This document shows positions 26,464-35,124 of a stretch of 64,000 nucleotides of DNA, piece by piece. Numbering within the stretch: the first letter of the stretch is position 1; every line of letters starts with the position of its first letter. A program made the position numbers and the translations under genes. This DNA comes from Lachnospiraceae bacterium (GTDB lineage Bacteria > Bacillota > Clostridia > Lachnospirales > Lachnospiraceae), in NCBI GenBank assembly GCA_017561085.1, contig JAFZDQ010000029.1:1-64000 (forward strand). Reading direction: 5' to 3'. Under the pieces are notes generated by a model. It was not told the DNA's origin and ran no database searches. It worked only from the letters and a program-made list of their open reading frames with translations.

Positions 26464-27132
26464 TTACCGGTACATACGAAGCATTTCCTCCGCTTTTTCC
26501 ATCCTTCCATAAAATTGACCATAGAAGTCATCCGCTTCATACGCTGTCACAAAAAACTGATTCAGGATATACAAATTCAAATTCTTGACAATTTCCTGAT
26601 TTTCCGTCTTTTTCAAAACCGCCTGTACTTCTTTCAAAAAGTCATGCCAATCCAGTACAAACTTCTCATAACGGGCAAGCTCCGGTATGCCCATCCACTT
26701 TTTCAGTTTCACCTTCGTCTTATTGGGGTAATCACATTCATGCACCTGTAGGAAATATTTGAACCCACCGTCTTCATAAATTCTTCCCATAGGAAACATT
26801 CTGCAAAAACCGGGGCGGTAACCATGAATGGTACATCTTCCTTCCGCACTTAAAAAACTGCACCCTGCGCCGCCTTCACGGATTTTCAAATTCGGCAGTA
26901 TGGTTCCGTCTACCACCTGAAGTTCAATTTTCCCCTGCATCAGGGTCTCAAAATCCGTTTGCAACCCACTTTCCAGCTGCCAGAGGTCGTAAGGGTCCAA
27001 AATAATGGTATCTCCCACCACTCTGCAACATTCAGAGCAACCCTTACAATCATTGCAACCGATTTTCACCATATCGTTTGCCGTATAAAGCTTTCCGTCG
27101 GATATTTCCTGTAAATCAATTTCACGTTCCAT
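26464..27132 (-). CDS. YkgJ-family cysteine cluster protein
   Basis: 222 residues with the PF03692 zinc/iron-chelating pattern: CNDCKGCSECCRVVG near residue 26, then GCSFL, GRCTIHGYRPGFCRMFP and HECDYP. These cysteines probably bind a metal or Fe-S cluster. Function unknown. First gene of the run with the Crp/Fnr regulator, so it may report redox or metal state (inference). Confidence 0.9.
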   Translation of the reverse strand: MEREIDLQEISDGKLYTANDMVKIGCNDCKGCSECCRVVGDTIILDPYDLWQLESGLQTDFETLMQGKIELQVVDGTILPNLKIREGGAGCSFLSAEGRCTIHGYRPGFCRMFPMGRIYEDGGFKYFLQVHECDYPNKTKVKLKKWMGIPELARYEKFVLDWHDFLKEVQAVLKKTENQEIVKNLNLYILNQFFVTAYEADDFYGQFYGRMEKAEEMLRMYR

Positions 27133-27243
27133 GCCATTCTATTTCCTTCTTATCTCGTATTTCCTCTTATCTCGTATTTCCTATCACCCAAAAACACCTG
27201 TCGGATGCCCTTGTTAATCCTCTAAGCATTCGTCCTCTAACCG

Positions 27244-28293
27244 TTAATCCCCTATAACTTCTACCCTGTTACGGCCCGAATTCTTCGCACGATAAAGGGC
27301 GTGGTCTGCCGCATCCAGGGCTTCTTTATAACTGTCTTTATATTTGCTAACACCGATGGATATGGTAATGGGACAAACCCCGTTATCCGAACGGGCCACA
27401 TCCTCACGCATTTTTTCAGCCAGCGCGCGGGCTTTTTCCAAAGAAGTATCCGTCAGGATTACCAAAAACTCTTCTCCGCCCCACCGGATGATATAGTCCT
27501 TTTCCTTGATATAGATGCCAACCCTGCGGGTTAACTCTTTCAGCACCACATCGCCCTTGATATGGCCGTAAGTATCATTTACATACTTAAAATGGTCAAT
27601 ATCCAGCATAAGGACACTGATTTCTTTGCCCAAAGAAGGCGCAAACCTGCCGGTCCCTTCCTCAATCACGCGGGGCCAGACATTCCTGTTAAGAACCCCT
27701 GTCAGGGCATCATACATGGATATGTATTCCAGTTTCTTGGCGGTATGGTAATGGTCCTCATACAAATGCTCCATAAAATAATGAATGGCGCAAATTCCCA
27801 CCACACAGGGAATTCCCAGCGACAACATAATATCCATATTTTCATAATGGTTAAACTGATAAGAAACCAGAATATTCACGATTACCAGCACATGAGCAAC
27901 CACTGCATAATGAAAAGGCGCACAAAATCCCATGGCAAAAAACAACATATGCATAATGATAAAGCCTTCGTTAGCGTGCGTTTTGTCCGGAAGATAAATG
28001 ATTGCCCAAATGGTACACCACATAATCATATGAATCACCGCATAGGATGCCGGCACCATAATCTTATAGGAAGTCACTTTCTTGCTAAGCCACATAAAAA
28101 GCAGCATGGGAATCCAGATAATCAGTCTGGGCAGAACCGTCTCCGAGGCAAACCGCCCGAATAATTGGCAATCCGACACAAAAAAGGTGGGTGCAAACAG
28201 ACATGCCATCACCACCACCAAATATGCAAAACGGCTGTAATAATCATATTTTGATTGGTAAAAATCTTTTTTATCCATTTCTTTTGTAACCAT
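27244..28293 (-). CDS. Membrane-bound GGDEF diguanylate cyclase
   Basis: 349 residues. Six hydrophobic segments (residues 22-178) form an N-terminal membrane sensor, followed by a GGDEF domain from about 190. The active-site motif is GGEEF (272-276), with the metal-binding aspartates in MLDIDHFK, so it should make cyclic di-GMP. The inhibitory I-site position reads K263-E-K-D266 instead of R-x-x-D, so product inhibition may be weak. No EAL domain. Confidence 0.93.
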   Translation of the reverse strand: MVTKEMDKKDFYQSKYDYYSRFAYLVVVMACLFAPTFFVSDCQLFGRFASETVLPRLIIWIPMLLFMWLSKKVTSYKIMVPASYAVIHMIMWCTIWAIIYLPDKTHANEGFIIMHMLFFAMGFCAPFHYAVVAHVLVIVNILVSYQFNHYENMDIMLSLGIPCVVGICAIHYFMEHLYEDHYHTAKKLEYISMYDALTGVLNRNVWPRVIEEGTGRFAPSLGKEISVLMLDIDHFKYVNDTYGHIKGDVVLKELTRRVGIYIKEKDYIIRWGGEEFLVILTDTSLEKARALAEKMREDVARSDNGVCPITISIGVSKYKDSYKEALDAADHALYRAKNSGRNRVEVIGD

Positions 28294-28322
28294 AGAAACA
28301 CCCCTTTACTGATTTTATTATA

Positions 28323-28409
28323 ACATTCGAGTGGGTCGCCGCACAAGTACTGCTAATACTTTCCGCTTGTGCGCGCGAAGCGACATTTTCCTTTCCGCGA
28401 GCTGCGCAT
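28323..28409 (+). repeat. GC-rich intergenic repeat, copy 2
   Basis: Ends in CGCGAGCTGCGCAT at 28396-28409, identical to the 12.1 and 40.6 kb copies. Upstream it shares GAGYGGGTCG, GCGCGCGA and CGACATTT with copy 1. A perfect 18-bp AT-rich hairpin follows at 28417-28455. Confidence 0.55.
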
Positions 28410-28416
28410 AAAAATG

Positions 28417-28485
28417 ATTCTTTTTTTGTTGCATATAATGCAACAAAAAAAGAATGACTTCACCCCCCAGCAAAGTCATCCTTTT
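28417..28485. terminator. Double hairpin after the xylanase gene
   Basis: On the minus strand TGACTT pairs with AAGTCA and is followed by a T-run, a standard terminator for the xylanase gene. The T-run is itself part of a second perfect 18-bp stem (ATTCTTT...TTGCAT with ATGCAA...AGAAT, loop ATA). Confidence 0.75.
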
Positions 28486-28506
28486 TCGTAAAAAGAGTTG
28501 TATATA

Positions 28507-29733
28507 CTATTTTAAGATAATGTCTAATTCAGTCGCATTGCTGCTCAGCTTCAGTGTGCTGCTAACCACGTCATCGGTAAGCAGGTAATCACCCTTAAAG
28601 CCTTCTACTTCCACGAAGCCGTTTTCATCTGTGCAAACTTCACAGTTGGTCCACCATTCTTCTTTAATCAGCTTGCGAAGCATATGGTATGAGGGCTTTA
28701 AGCTGTTATCGGTACGGATGACACCACTGGGCGCCTTCAGCCATGCGCCATCAGCAAAGTCCCAACCGGTAATTGCTTCCACCTGAGGATGGGAGAAGAG
28801 GATTCTGTACATTTCTTCCATCTCGTTTTTCTGGCGTTCTTCCAGCTCGGGAGTGGTAGGCCACTCATCAACCTGATGATCATTTAAGTCTTCGATTTCC
28901 GGAGGAATTAATGTACCGGAAACCAGTGTATTTTCAGTAAAGTGGATAGGAAGTCCGAAGTGCTCGTATCTTGCCAGTACCTGCTCTAACTTTTCAGCAC
29001 CCCAATAGCCCTGATGCTGATGGGACTGGATACCGATTGCAGTAATCGGAACACCGGCATTCAAACATCCGTCAATCAAAATTTCATAAGAAATGGATGT
29101 ATTAAAATCATTTAAAAGGAACACGCCGTCGGGATTCGCATCCTTCGCTGCGGCAAATACTTCCTTGATAATGCCCACTCTGCCAAGATCTTTACAAATT
29201 CTGGTAATCGCATTGTCATATTTATCAAAAATAGGCATAATTACCACTTCATTAATCACATCCCACATATCAATCACGCCCTTGAAACCGGTTACGTCAC
29301 GATTGATTCTCTGGAGCTGTTTTTCTAAAATGGTCTTGTTATCATATTCCATCAGCCAGTCTGCACAAGCAGTGTGCCAGCAAAGAGGATGCCCCTTCAC
29401 CTTCACGCCGTGGCTGTTCAAAAATTTAGCAGCATTCATTCTGCTCTCTGTTTCGGGCGCTCCTTCTGTAGGCTCGAATCTGCCCCAGTAAAAAGGAAGT
29501 GTACCATAGTTATAAACATCCAGCCATTTGTTTACACGGTCTTCGATAAATGCTCTGTCAACTCCCTCTACAGGATTTGCATAAGCAAGGGAATCAAATG
29601 CACCGCAACCAAATAAAAATTCATGGTTGGTCATCTGTAATTTCAGTTTCTTGCCCTTTAAAGGGTTACCTGCCGCATCTGTTACGCGGAGTCTGCATTT
29701 CGCCTTACGGCTCGCTAATTTATCACTCATCAT
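28507..29733 (-). CDS. Endo-1,4-beta-xylanase, family GH10, intracellular
   Basis: GH10 (beta/alpha)8-barrel enzyme that cuts xylan or xylo-oligosaccharides. The acid/base is E162 in WDVINEV and the nucleophile is E267 in IHFTENT. GHPLCWH and WDFADGAW are further GH10 signatures. There is no signal peptide, so it should act inside the cell on imported oligosaccharides. A short beta-rich segment precedes the barrel, and about 35 residues follow it. ATG at 29733 follows AGGAG. The gene is divergent from an AraC regulator. Confidence 0.93.
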   Translation of the reverse strand: MMSDKLASRKAKCRLRVTDAAGNPLKGKKLKLQMTNHEFLFGCGAFDSLAYANPVEGVDRAFIEDRVNKWLDVYNYGTLPFYWGRFEPTEGAPETESRMNAAKFLNSHGVKVKGHPLCWHTACADWLMEYDNKTILEKQLQRINRDVTGFKGVIDMWDVINEVVIMPIFDKYDNAITRICKDLGRVGIIKEVFAAAKDANPDGVFLLNDFNTSISYEILIDGCLNAGVPITAIGIQSHQHQGYWGAEKLEQVLARYEHFGLPIHFTENTLVSGTLIPPEIEDLNDHQVDEWPTTPELEERQKNEMEEMYRILFSHPQVEAITGWDFADGAWLKAPSGVIRTDNSLKPSYHMLRKLIKEEWWTNCEVCTDENGFVEVEGFKGDYLLTDDVVSSTLKLSSNATELDIILK

Positions 29734-29769
29734 ACCCACTCCTATCTTGTGAATTACCTTCTAAAGCAT

Positions 29770-29775
29770 ATTATA
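29770..29775 (-). promoter_or_regulatory. -10 box of xylanase promoter
   Basis: TATAAT on the minus strand lies about 40 bases before the xylanase start. The -35 position (TTAGTA) is poor, which fits a promoter that needs an activator such as the divergent AraC protein. Confidence 0.5.
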
Positions 29776-29849
29776 GCATGCAAGAAAGATTCTACTAATC
29801 ATACTTTGCACTCTTTTGCTTATTTTTTGTCATTATTCGCAGGATAATC

Positions 29850-29878
29850 TTGACTGTACTGCTCATATTTTGTAATAT
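29850..29878 (+). promoter_or_regulatory. Promoter of araC-family gene
   Basis: TTGACT at 29850-29855 and TAATAT at 29873-29878 with a 17-base spacer, about 40 bases before the start codon. Confidence 0.6.
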
Positions 29879-29920
29879 TTACTTATATTTAGCACACTTA
29901 ATCGGTTTCGAGGACAAAAT

Positions 29921-30811
29921 ATGAGAATTTATGATAATTATGAAAGACTTCACTTTCATCAAGCCATCAACACCATACCGGCAAGCTACTTTCCCACAAA
30001 TTACCCGGTGCATTGGCACAGGTATGTGGAAATTACAATGCTTTTGCCTGATGCTTCACCGAAGAAGTTTCCGGTTATCAAAATCAACCAGGAAACCTAT
30101 ACCCTGCATCCCGGCGACATCCTTTTTATCTGGCCGGGAGAACTGCACGAAATCATTGAAAACAGCGAGCATGTACTGACCGGTCTGCAGTTTTCCGGTA
30201 TGTATTTTAATGAATTGCCGGATTTCGCACCCTTTACCCATTTATTCAAACGTATCCACCTGCTCAAAGCGAATGGAGATCCCCTTTCAACCTTGTTAAT
30301 GCCCCATTTAGAGCAGATTTTCGCCCTGCACCATACCAAACCCATATTCTATAACATCAAGACCTCTATTTGCCTTTCAGAGATGTTTATTGAGTTGGGA
30401 ACTTACTTGAGAAATACGGCAGTTCCTGCGGAATCCGGCTTCGTCCTTTCCGACAGCTCCCTTGATAAAATCAACATTGCCTGCCGCTACATCCAGGAGA
30501 ACTGCGACCAGCCCCTTACCCTTGATACGGTGGCCGGCCACGTGGGATTTAGCTCTTATTATTTGTCCAGACTTTTTAAGCAGTCTACTACCTATAGTTT
30601 CGTAGAATATCTGACCTTGCACAGAATTAAGCGTTCCCAGCAGCTCTTAGCAGATGCCGGGCTTAGTATCACGGACGTGTCATACCAGTCAGGCTTTAGC
30701 AGTATCTCTACCTTTAACCGCGTGTTCCAGCAGTATCTGGGCTGTTCACCGAGAGATTATCGGAAGTATTATCTAAAGGGACATGAAGCAAATGAGGGTT
30801 ATTTAGAATAA
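29921..30811 (+). CDS. AraC-family transcriptional regulator
   Basis: 296 residues. The N-terminal cupin ligand domain (YPVHWHRYVEI, HPGDILFIWPGELHEI) is followed by two C-terminal helix-turn-helix units (VAGHVGFSSYYLSRLFKQ and VSYQSGFSSISTFNRVFQQYLGCSPRDYRK). The family senses sugars; the divergent GH10 gene is its likely target. A terminator overlaps its stop codon. Confidence 0.94.
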   Translation: MRIYDNYERLHFHQAINTIPASYFPTNYPVHWHRYVEITMLLPDASPKKFPVIKINQETYTLHPGDILFIWPGELHEIIENSEHVLTGLQFSGMYFNELPDFAPFTHLFKRIHLLKANGDPLSTLLMPHLEQIFALHHTKPIFYNIKTSICLSEMFIELGTYLRNTAVPAESGFVLSDSSLDKINIACRYIQENCDQPLTLDTVAGHVGFSSYYLSRLFKQSTTYSFVEYLTLHRIKRSQQLLADAGLSITDVSYQSGFSSISTFNRVFQQYLGCSPRDYRKYYLKGHEANEGYLE

Positions 30812-30820
30812 CCCTCATTT
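30790..30820. terminator. Terminator overlapping the araC-family stop codon
   Basis: ATGAGGGTTATT and AATAACCCTCAT form a perfect 12-bp stem with a three-base loop that contains the stop region. The anti-sigma gene converges from the other side and may share it. Confidence 0.8.
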
Positions 30821-30828
30821 ATATTTCC

Positions 30829-31839
30829 CTATTCAATTACAACCGAATTAATGATAGCATAGATTTCCTCCAGGGAATCACCTGTAATTATCATCCCATA
30901 TCCTGTAGAAAGATCACTTGTACCAAACAAATCCGCTATCACGTAATAATCGTAAGCCGCAGAATTGCTTCCTTCTTTCGCACTTTTGTCAGTTACATAA
31001 ATAAATCCGCAGATATCATCCTCTTCATAAATGAGTACGTAATCAGCAATCACCGGCGTCTGATTCTTAATATAACTGCTTATTGTATAAGCCAGGCCCT
31101 TCTGCCAGTTCCAAAAACTGTAATCCTCTTTGGTAAGCAGGAAATTCGCCTTCGTCATATGATAAAAATCATCCGGCATACCGTGACCCAAATCTTCATA
31201 CCCTTTTCTAAGCTGATTCACAACAAATTGCCCCAGAGGAAAGTCTGGCAGGCTCTCCATATTTTCTTCCCCAAACAAATTCAGTTCACTAACATCACTT
31301 GGCGGCATGATAAGCACCTGGTTTACAGGATTTCCCTCTTCATCAGCAGTTCCGTATCTGAAAGACTCCGCCACGGGGTCCATTTCCGCATATTCGGCAG
31401 GAAGGTTTACCGCAATTCCATTCAGCTTTATTTCCTGTACTGCCTCTGTATCCGCCATGGTCCGGTCGTATTCTGTAAAGTATTCTACCGAAGGATTAAA
31501 GTCTGTGGTTACCTGCTTTGAAAAATAAAGGATAACCAACCGAAACCCTAAAATTCCAATCAGTGCCAACGCCGCAACAACAGACAAAACCGTTATCAAA
31601 GCAACTCTTTTTCTCTTTTTGTTAATGCCTTTGCGTATATTCTGAATGACCTTTTTGTCATCAGCCGCCTCTTTTTTAACTACAGTAACATCGGCACCTT
31701 TCAGTTGCTCACAATATGCAGTACACTCCGTACAGGAGTTTAAATGCCCCTCCACGAATTCGCAGCTTTCCGCCGACAATACCCCATCTACATATAACGG
31801 TAAAAGGTCTTTAACTACCGCACAATTATTCGTTTTCAT
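30829..31839 (-). CDS. Zinc-finger anti-sigma factor, membrane-bound
   Basis: 336 residues. The N-terminal zf-HC2 zinc-binding anti-sigma domain has H32, C36 and C39 plus C6. A membrane helix (about 77-105) leads to a 230-residue outer domain that may sense envelope state. It overlaps the ECF sigma gene by 14 bases, so the pair is coupled. It should hold the sigma factor inactive until a signal arrives. Confidence 0.9.
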   Translation of the reverse strand: MKTNNCAVVKDLLPLYVDGVLSAESCEFVEGHLNSCTECTAYCEQLKGADVTVVKKEAADDKKVIQNIRKGINKKRKRVALITVLSVVAALALIGILGFRLVILYFSKQVTTDFNPSVEYFTEYDRTMADTEAVQEIKLNGIAVNLPAEYAEMDPVAESFRYGTADEEGNPVNQVLIMPPSDVSELNLFGEENMESLPDFPLGQFVVNQLRKGYEDLGHGMPDDFYHMTKANFLLTKEDYSFWNWQKGLAYTISSYIKNQTPVIADYVLIYEEDDICGFIYVTDKSAKEGSNSAAYDYYVIADLFGTSDLSTGYGMIITGDSLEEIYAIINSVVIE

Positions 31840-32305
31840 GTTCCATTTCCTCCTTCATCATCAGTCTGGCACGATGGAATGTCACCCTCGCCCAGCTGTC
31901 GGATTTACCAAACAATTCTCCAATGTCTGAAAAAGCTAACTCTCCGAATACCCTTAATGAAAAAACCTCTTTGTAGGGTTCCTTCATGTTATGTAAAATC
32001 CGATGCGCTAACTTTGAATCGTAGCCCGCCGAAAAGTCAAACTCCATATAGGCACCCGGGGCGTCCTCTTCTTTCATTTCCACAAACCGGGACTGCTTTT
32101 TTACATAATTGAAATAGGTATTCTTTGCAATCTGGCAAAGCCAGACCCGCACACTGCAGTCTCCCCGGAATTCATCTATCTTTTTCAGTGCTTTGAAGAA
32201 CGTTTCCTGCGTAATCTCTTCGGCCGTCAAAGGGTCTTTGGATATGGAAAGAATATACTTGTACACTACAGAAAAATAATCATGATAAAGCTTTTCCAAG
32301 TCCAT
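31826..32305 (-). CDS. ECF-type RNA polymerase sigma factor
   Basis: 159 residues with sigma region 2 (DYFSVVYKYILSISKDPLTAEEITQETFFKAL) and region 4 (YKEVFSLRVFGELAFSDIGELFGKSDSWARVTFHRAR). No regions 1 or 3, as usual for ECF sigma factors. AGGAGG precedes the start. It is coupled to a downstream anti-sigma gene, and an ECF-like promoter upstream suggests self-activation. Confidence 0.95.
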   Translation of the reverse strand: MDLEKLYHDYFSVVYKYILSISKDPLTAEEITQETFFKALKKIDEFRGDCSVRVWLCQIAKNTYFNYVKKQSRFVEMKEEDAPGAYMEFDFSAGYDSKLAHRILHNMKEPYKEVFSLRVFGELAFSDIGELFGKSDSWARVTFHRARLMMKEEMEHENE

Positions 32306-32325
32306 CTTCTTACCTCCTTCCCTTA

Positions 32326-32354
32326 TATGACCACTGAAAACATGAAACGTTACA
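32326..32354 (-). promoter_or_regulatory. Candidate ECF-type promoter
   Basis: TGTAAC at 32354-32349 and GTCATA at 32331-32326 are 17 bases apart. The AAC-containing -35 and GTC-containing -10 resemble ECF promoters. Confidence 0.4.
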
Positions 32355-32423
32355 ATATTTAATAAAAAAATATATTAATTTCTCTGTTTTTCATTATATC
32401 CTCATTTTTTCCTCTTCACAACC

Positions 32424-32448
32424 AAAAGAAAAAGCCCTAAAAAGGGCT
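32424..32448 (-). terminator. Terminator of merR-family gene
   Basis: AGCCCT and AGGGCT form a 6-bp stem with loop AAAA, followed on the minus strand by TTTTTCTTTT, directly after the MerR gene. Confidence 0.75.
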
Positions 32449-32451
32449 GTC

Positions 32452-33177
32452 TCAATTACAATAAATCTCAATTGCTTTTGCCGCAAATACCGCTGTTCCG
32501 CTTCCTGCAGCCTTATCAATATTTTCCGTAAATTCTCCTCCGGCAGCATACATAACGCCAAGCCCCTTTAAGATTTCATTGGAACAGGTGTAAAAATGCT
32601 CTGAAATATAGTCTTGCAATTTCTTCACCTGCAACTGCACTTCCGGATGGTCCGGTTCCAAATTCTTCATTTTGCCAAACTCAACAAATAGAAGCATCAT
32701 GTTTTTCCAGGCCATTTTTTGTGCATCCTGTGACTGCGCTCCGGCTTTTTCCTCATATTCCTTGTATTCCGCGGTCTGCCCCCATTGCTCCTTGGCTTGC
32801 CTGGAATATTCATCTATTTTGGTTGTATCAAATACGTTAAAATCCATTCTATTCACTCCTGTCGTTTTGATTTTACGGGCGAAATCAATCAGACCTTCCA
32901 GATGCTCTTTTTTCATGGTAAGCAGCTTAATTTGCTGCTCCAACGCCTTGTTTCTGTCAAAATTGGGAGCATCCATTATCCTCTTAATTTCTTTCAACGG
33001 GAATTCAAGCTCTCTAAACAATAGAATCTGTTGCAGACGCTCCATGGCCGTATCGTCATACAGCCTGTACCCTGCCTCCGTATATTCCGTCGGCGGCAGA
33101 AGCCCTATGGTGTCATAATATTGCAGAGTGCGTATACTCACTCCGGTCAATTTGCTTACTTCATTCACTGTCAACAC
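32452..33177 (-). CDS. MerR-family regulator with TipAS drug-sensing domain
   Basis: 241 residues. The N-terminal MerR winged helix (TVNEVSKLTGVSIRTLQYYDTIGLL) is followed by a coiled coil and a C-terminal TipAS-like domain (WKNMMLLFVEFGKMKNLEPDHPEVQ and YTCSNEILKGLGVMY). TipAS binds thiopeptides and other drugs in related proteins. The start is GTG at 33177 after GGAGGAGG. The promoter has the 19-base spacer and central dyad expected for MerR self-control. Confidence 0.93.
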   Translation of the reverse strand: MLTVNEVSKLTGVSIRTLQYYDTIGLLPPTEYTEAGYRLYDDTAMERLQQILLFRELEFPLKEIKRIMDAPNFDRNKALEQQIKLLTMKKEHLEGLIDFARKIKTTGVNRMDFNVFDTTKIDEYSRQAKEQWGQTAEYKEYEEKAGAQSQDAQKMAWKNMMLLFVEFGKMKNLEPDHPEVQLQVKKLQDYISEHFYTCSNEILKGLGVMYAAGGEFTENIDKAAGSGTAVFAAKAIEIYCN

Positions 33178-33204
33178 TTACGTTTCCCTCCTCCCGATAA
33201 GGAT

Positions 33205-33235
33205 AGTTTAAACTATAACGTAACGTAGGAGTCAA
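33205..33235 (-). promoter_or_regulatory. MerR-type promoter and operator
   Basis: TTGACT at 33235-33230 and TAAACT at 33210-33205 have a 19-base spacer. A 21-bp dyad, ACTNNNACGTNACGTNNNAGT, at 33212-33232 covers the spacer. Long spacer plus central dyad is the hallmark of MerR-activated promoters. Confidence 0.7.
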
Positions 33236-33316
33236 GAGGTTTTTACTGAATTAATGGCTCCTCAAAGTAACAATGAATAAAAGTGAAAACTGAAAGTTTC
33301 ACATTCCTTATCTTTC

Positions 33317-33517
33317 TTATTTTGATTTGAAAACTCTAATCAAAATAACAGATTCAACACATGCTCCAATACTTACAAGTACTATACCACCAATTCTTGC
33401 TTTCTCAATCTGTTCCAGTGTTGGAAAAGCTTCCAAGGAACCATTTACTATCATAAATATTCCGGTCAACATCAATATAGCTGATAAAATGGCAATACCA
33501 ATTTCAATAATTTTCAT
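33317..33517 (-). CDS. Small two-helix membrane protein
   Basis: 66 residues from ATG at 33517, which has AGGA nine bases upstream (GTG at 33532 is an alternative). Two hydrophobic helices (MKIIEIGIAILSAILMLTGI and GGIVLVSIGACVESVILI) flank a short polar loop. No family recognised. It follows the zinc-ribbon gene by 21 bases and probably shares its transcript. Confidence 0.55.
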   Translation of the reverse strand: MKIIEIGIAILSAILMLTGIFMIVNGSLEAFPTLEQIEKARIGGIVLVSIGACVESVILIRVFKSK

Positions 33518-33538
33518 AGATATTTTCCTCACAAAAAT

Positions 33539-33856
33539 TCAAGTTTTCCTCTCATTTATCAACTCATAGATAATATCTTTTGCTTCATACAATGCTTCCA
33601 GATATCTTTTCTCTAATACTTTATGTAGATCAAAAACATCGGAATCCAATCTATAGGAACGCTCCGAATCATCATTGTAAGTCACCATTCCTACAACATT
33701 GCTTCCATGATAAATTCGACACGGAACTACCGGTCCGAATCCATACTCACACGACAAATAATCATATTCATTACAGTTGGGACAGAAAGCAATTAAGTTC
33801 CCAAATGCTTCATATTCGTATTCAAAACCACATTTTTCACATTTCTTTTTACCCAT
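33539..33856 (-). CDS. Small zinc-ribbon protein, unknown function
   Basis: 105 residues. An N-terminal zinc ribbon has CEKC at residues 6-9 and CPNC near 25-28. The rest is an acidic, partly helical body with no known motif. It lies between the beta-lactamase-like gene and the small membrane protein gene. Confidence 0.6.
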   Translation of the reverse strand: MGKKKCEKCGFEYEYEAFGNLIAFCPNCNEYDYLSCEYGFGPVVPCRIYHGSNVVGMVTYNDDSERSYRLDSDVFDLHKVLEKRYLEALYEAKDIIYELINERKT

Positions 33857-33902
33857 ACGATGCCTCTTAATTTAAATTTGTGCTTACATATCCACGTGAT
33901 TC

Positions 33903-34916
33903 TTAGTCTTTATATAGATGCTCCCTTACTTTTCTCATTTCTTTCCATACATTATCACAATAATTACTTACCATGATAGAAATCATATGATTATTCGGAT
34001 TATACTCCGAAATAAAACTTACTCCCGGGTCACATCCCTGAAAATACGGAATATCAATACCTGTTTTGTTTTCAATAATCCAGACCCCGTATCCATAATA
34101 TCCTTCTTCAGGATCCAAGCCGTCTCCACTCTGCTTACGGAGCATTTGACGAACCATTTCTTTCGATAATAATTTGCCGTTTAACAATCCATCCCAGAAA
34201 TTCGCAATGTCTTTTACCGTGATAAAAGCACCGCCTGCACCTGTTCCCTTTGCATCCACACTGAAAATATTGGTTCGGAAACTCCTGCTCTCTTCGCACC
34301 AGATATAATTAGCGGCACATCTGGCCGGAAGTCTGTCCAATTCATAATATCCTGTGGATTTCATATTACAAATATCAAAAACATTCTTTTGCAAATACTC
34401 ATCGAAATACATACCGGTTACTTTTTCTATAATGGACGCCAATAATATATATCCCGAATTGTTGTATTGGAACTTTTCTCCCTTCGGATACATCATTGTC
34501 TTGTCCAAAAACAGTGGAAATACATCATTATTATGACGAATCTTATAATTGGGATAATCAATCCATAAATCCTCGTATTCTTCCATCACGGTTTCGTCAA
34601 AATAATCCGGTACTCCCGATGTATGTGTCAATAATTGCCTCACCGTAACATCCTTATCAATCTGTCCCCAATCAATGGGAAGTATTTTACCCAACGTGTC
34701 CTCAAATTGCAATTTACCTTGTTCAATTAACTGCAAAATGCCCACTGCCACAAACACTTTTCCTGCTGAAGCACTTGCAAACCTGGTTTCCAAAGTATTT
34801 GGTATTTCATTGGGTAAATCTGCATACCCTGTGGAACTTTCATATAATACTTCATTATCCTTAATAATATAAATATTTCCCCTAAAATTACTATCAATTA
34901 TCTCTTTTATATTCAT
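33903..34916 (-). CDS. Beta-lactamase-family serine hydrolase (class C / penicillin-binding-like)
   Basis: 337 residues from ATG at 34916, which follows GGAGG. The catalytic S-x-x-K is SAGK (S50, K53), and the second motif is Y-N-N in KFQYNNSGYIL. No signal peptide or lipobox is seen, so it may be cytoplasmic and act as an esterase or peptidase rather than a drug-resistance enzyme. The ORF can be extended to 35027, but without a ribosome site. Confidence 0.88.
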   Translation of the reverse strand: MNIKEIIDSNFRGNIYIIKDNEVLYESSTGYADLPNEIPNTLETRFASASAGKVFVAVGILQLIEQGKLQFEDTLGKILPIDWGQIDKDVTVRQLLTHTSGVPDYFDETVMEEYEDLWIDYPNYKIRHNNDVFPLFLDKTMMYPKGEKFQYNNSGYILLASIIEKVTGMYFDEYLQKNVFDICNMKSTGYYELDRLPARCAANYIWCEESRSFRTNIFSVDAKGTGAGGAFITVKDIANFWDGLLNGKLLSKEMVRQMLRKQSGDGLDPEEGYYGYGVWIIENKTGIDIPYFQGCDPGVSFISEYNPNNHMISIMVSNYCDNVWKEMRKVREHLYKD

Positions 34917-35035
34917 GCCGTAAACCTCCATAGCAATCATATTTACCATTGCTTTCATTATATCTCTATTTTTTAATCCTCTCAATACAAAGCATACATT
35001 GATAAAGTTATCTGCAAACGCAAGCATCTTGTATC

Positions 35036-35121
35036 GTTATCTGCGAACAAATACGCATAACAAAAGCCCCAAGAATGCAAGCATTCCGGGGCTTTGTAAT
35101 ACGTCTTTGTTCGCAGATAAC
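35036..35121 (-). terminator. Nested terminator after rpsI
   Basis: The inner stem AAAGCCCC/GGGGCTTT, with GAATGC paired to GCATTC, is enclosed by a perfect 15-bp outer stem GTTATCTGCGAACAA (35036-35050) and TTGTTCGCAGATAAC (35107-35121). It starts 4 bases after the rpsI stop codon. Confidence 0.8.
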
Positions 35122-35124
35122 TGA

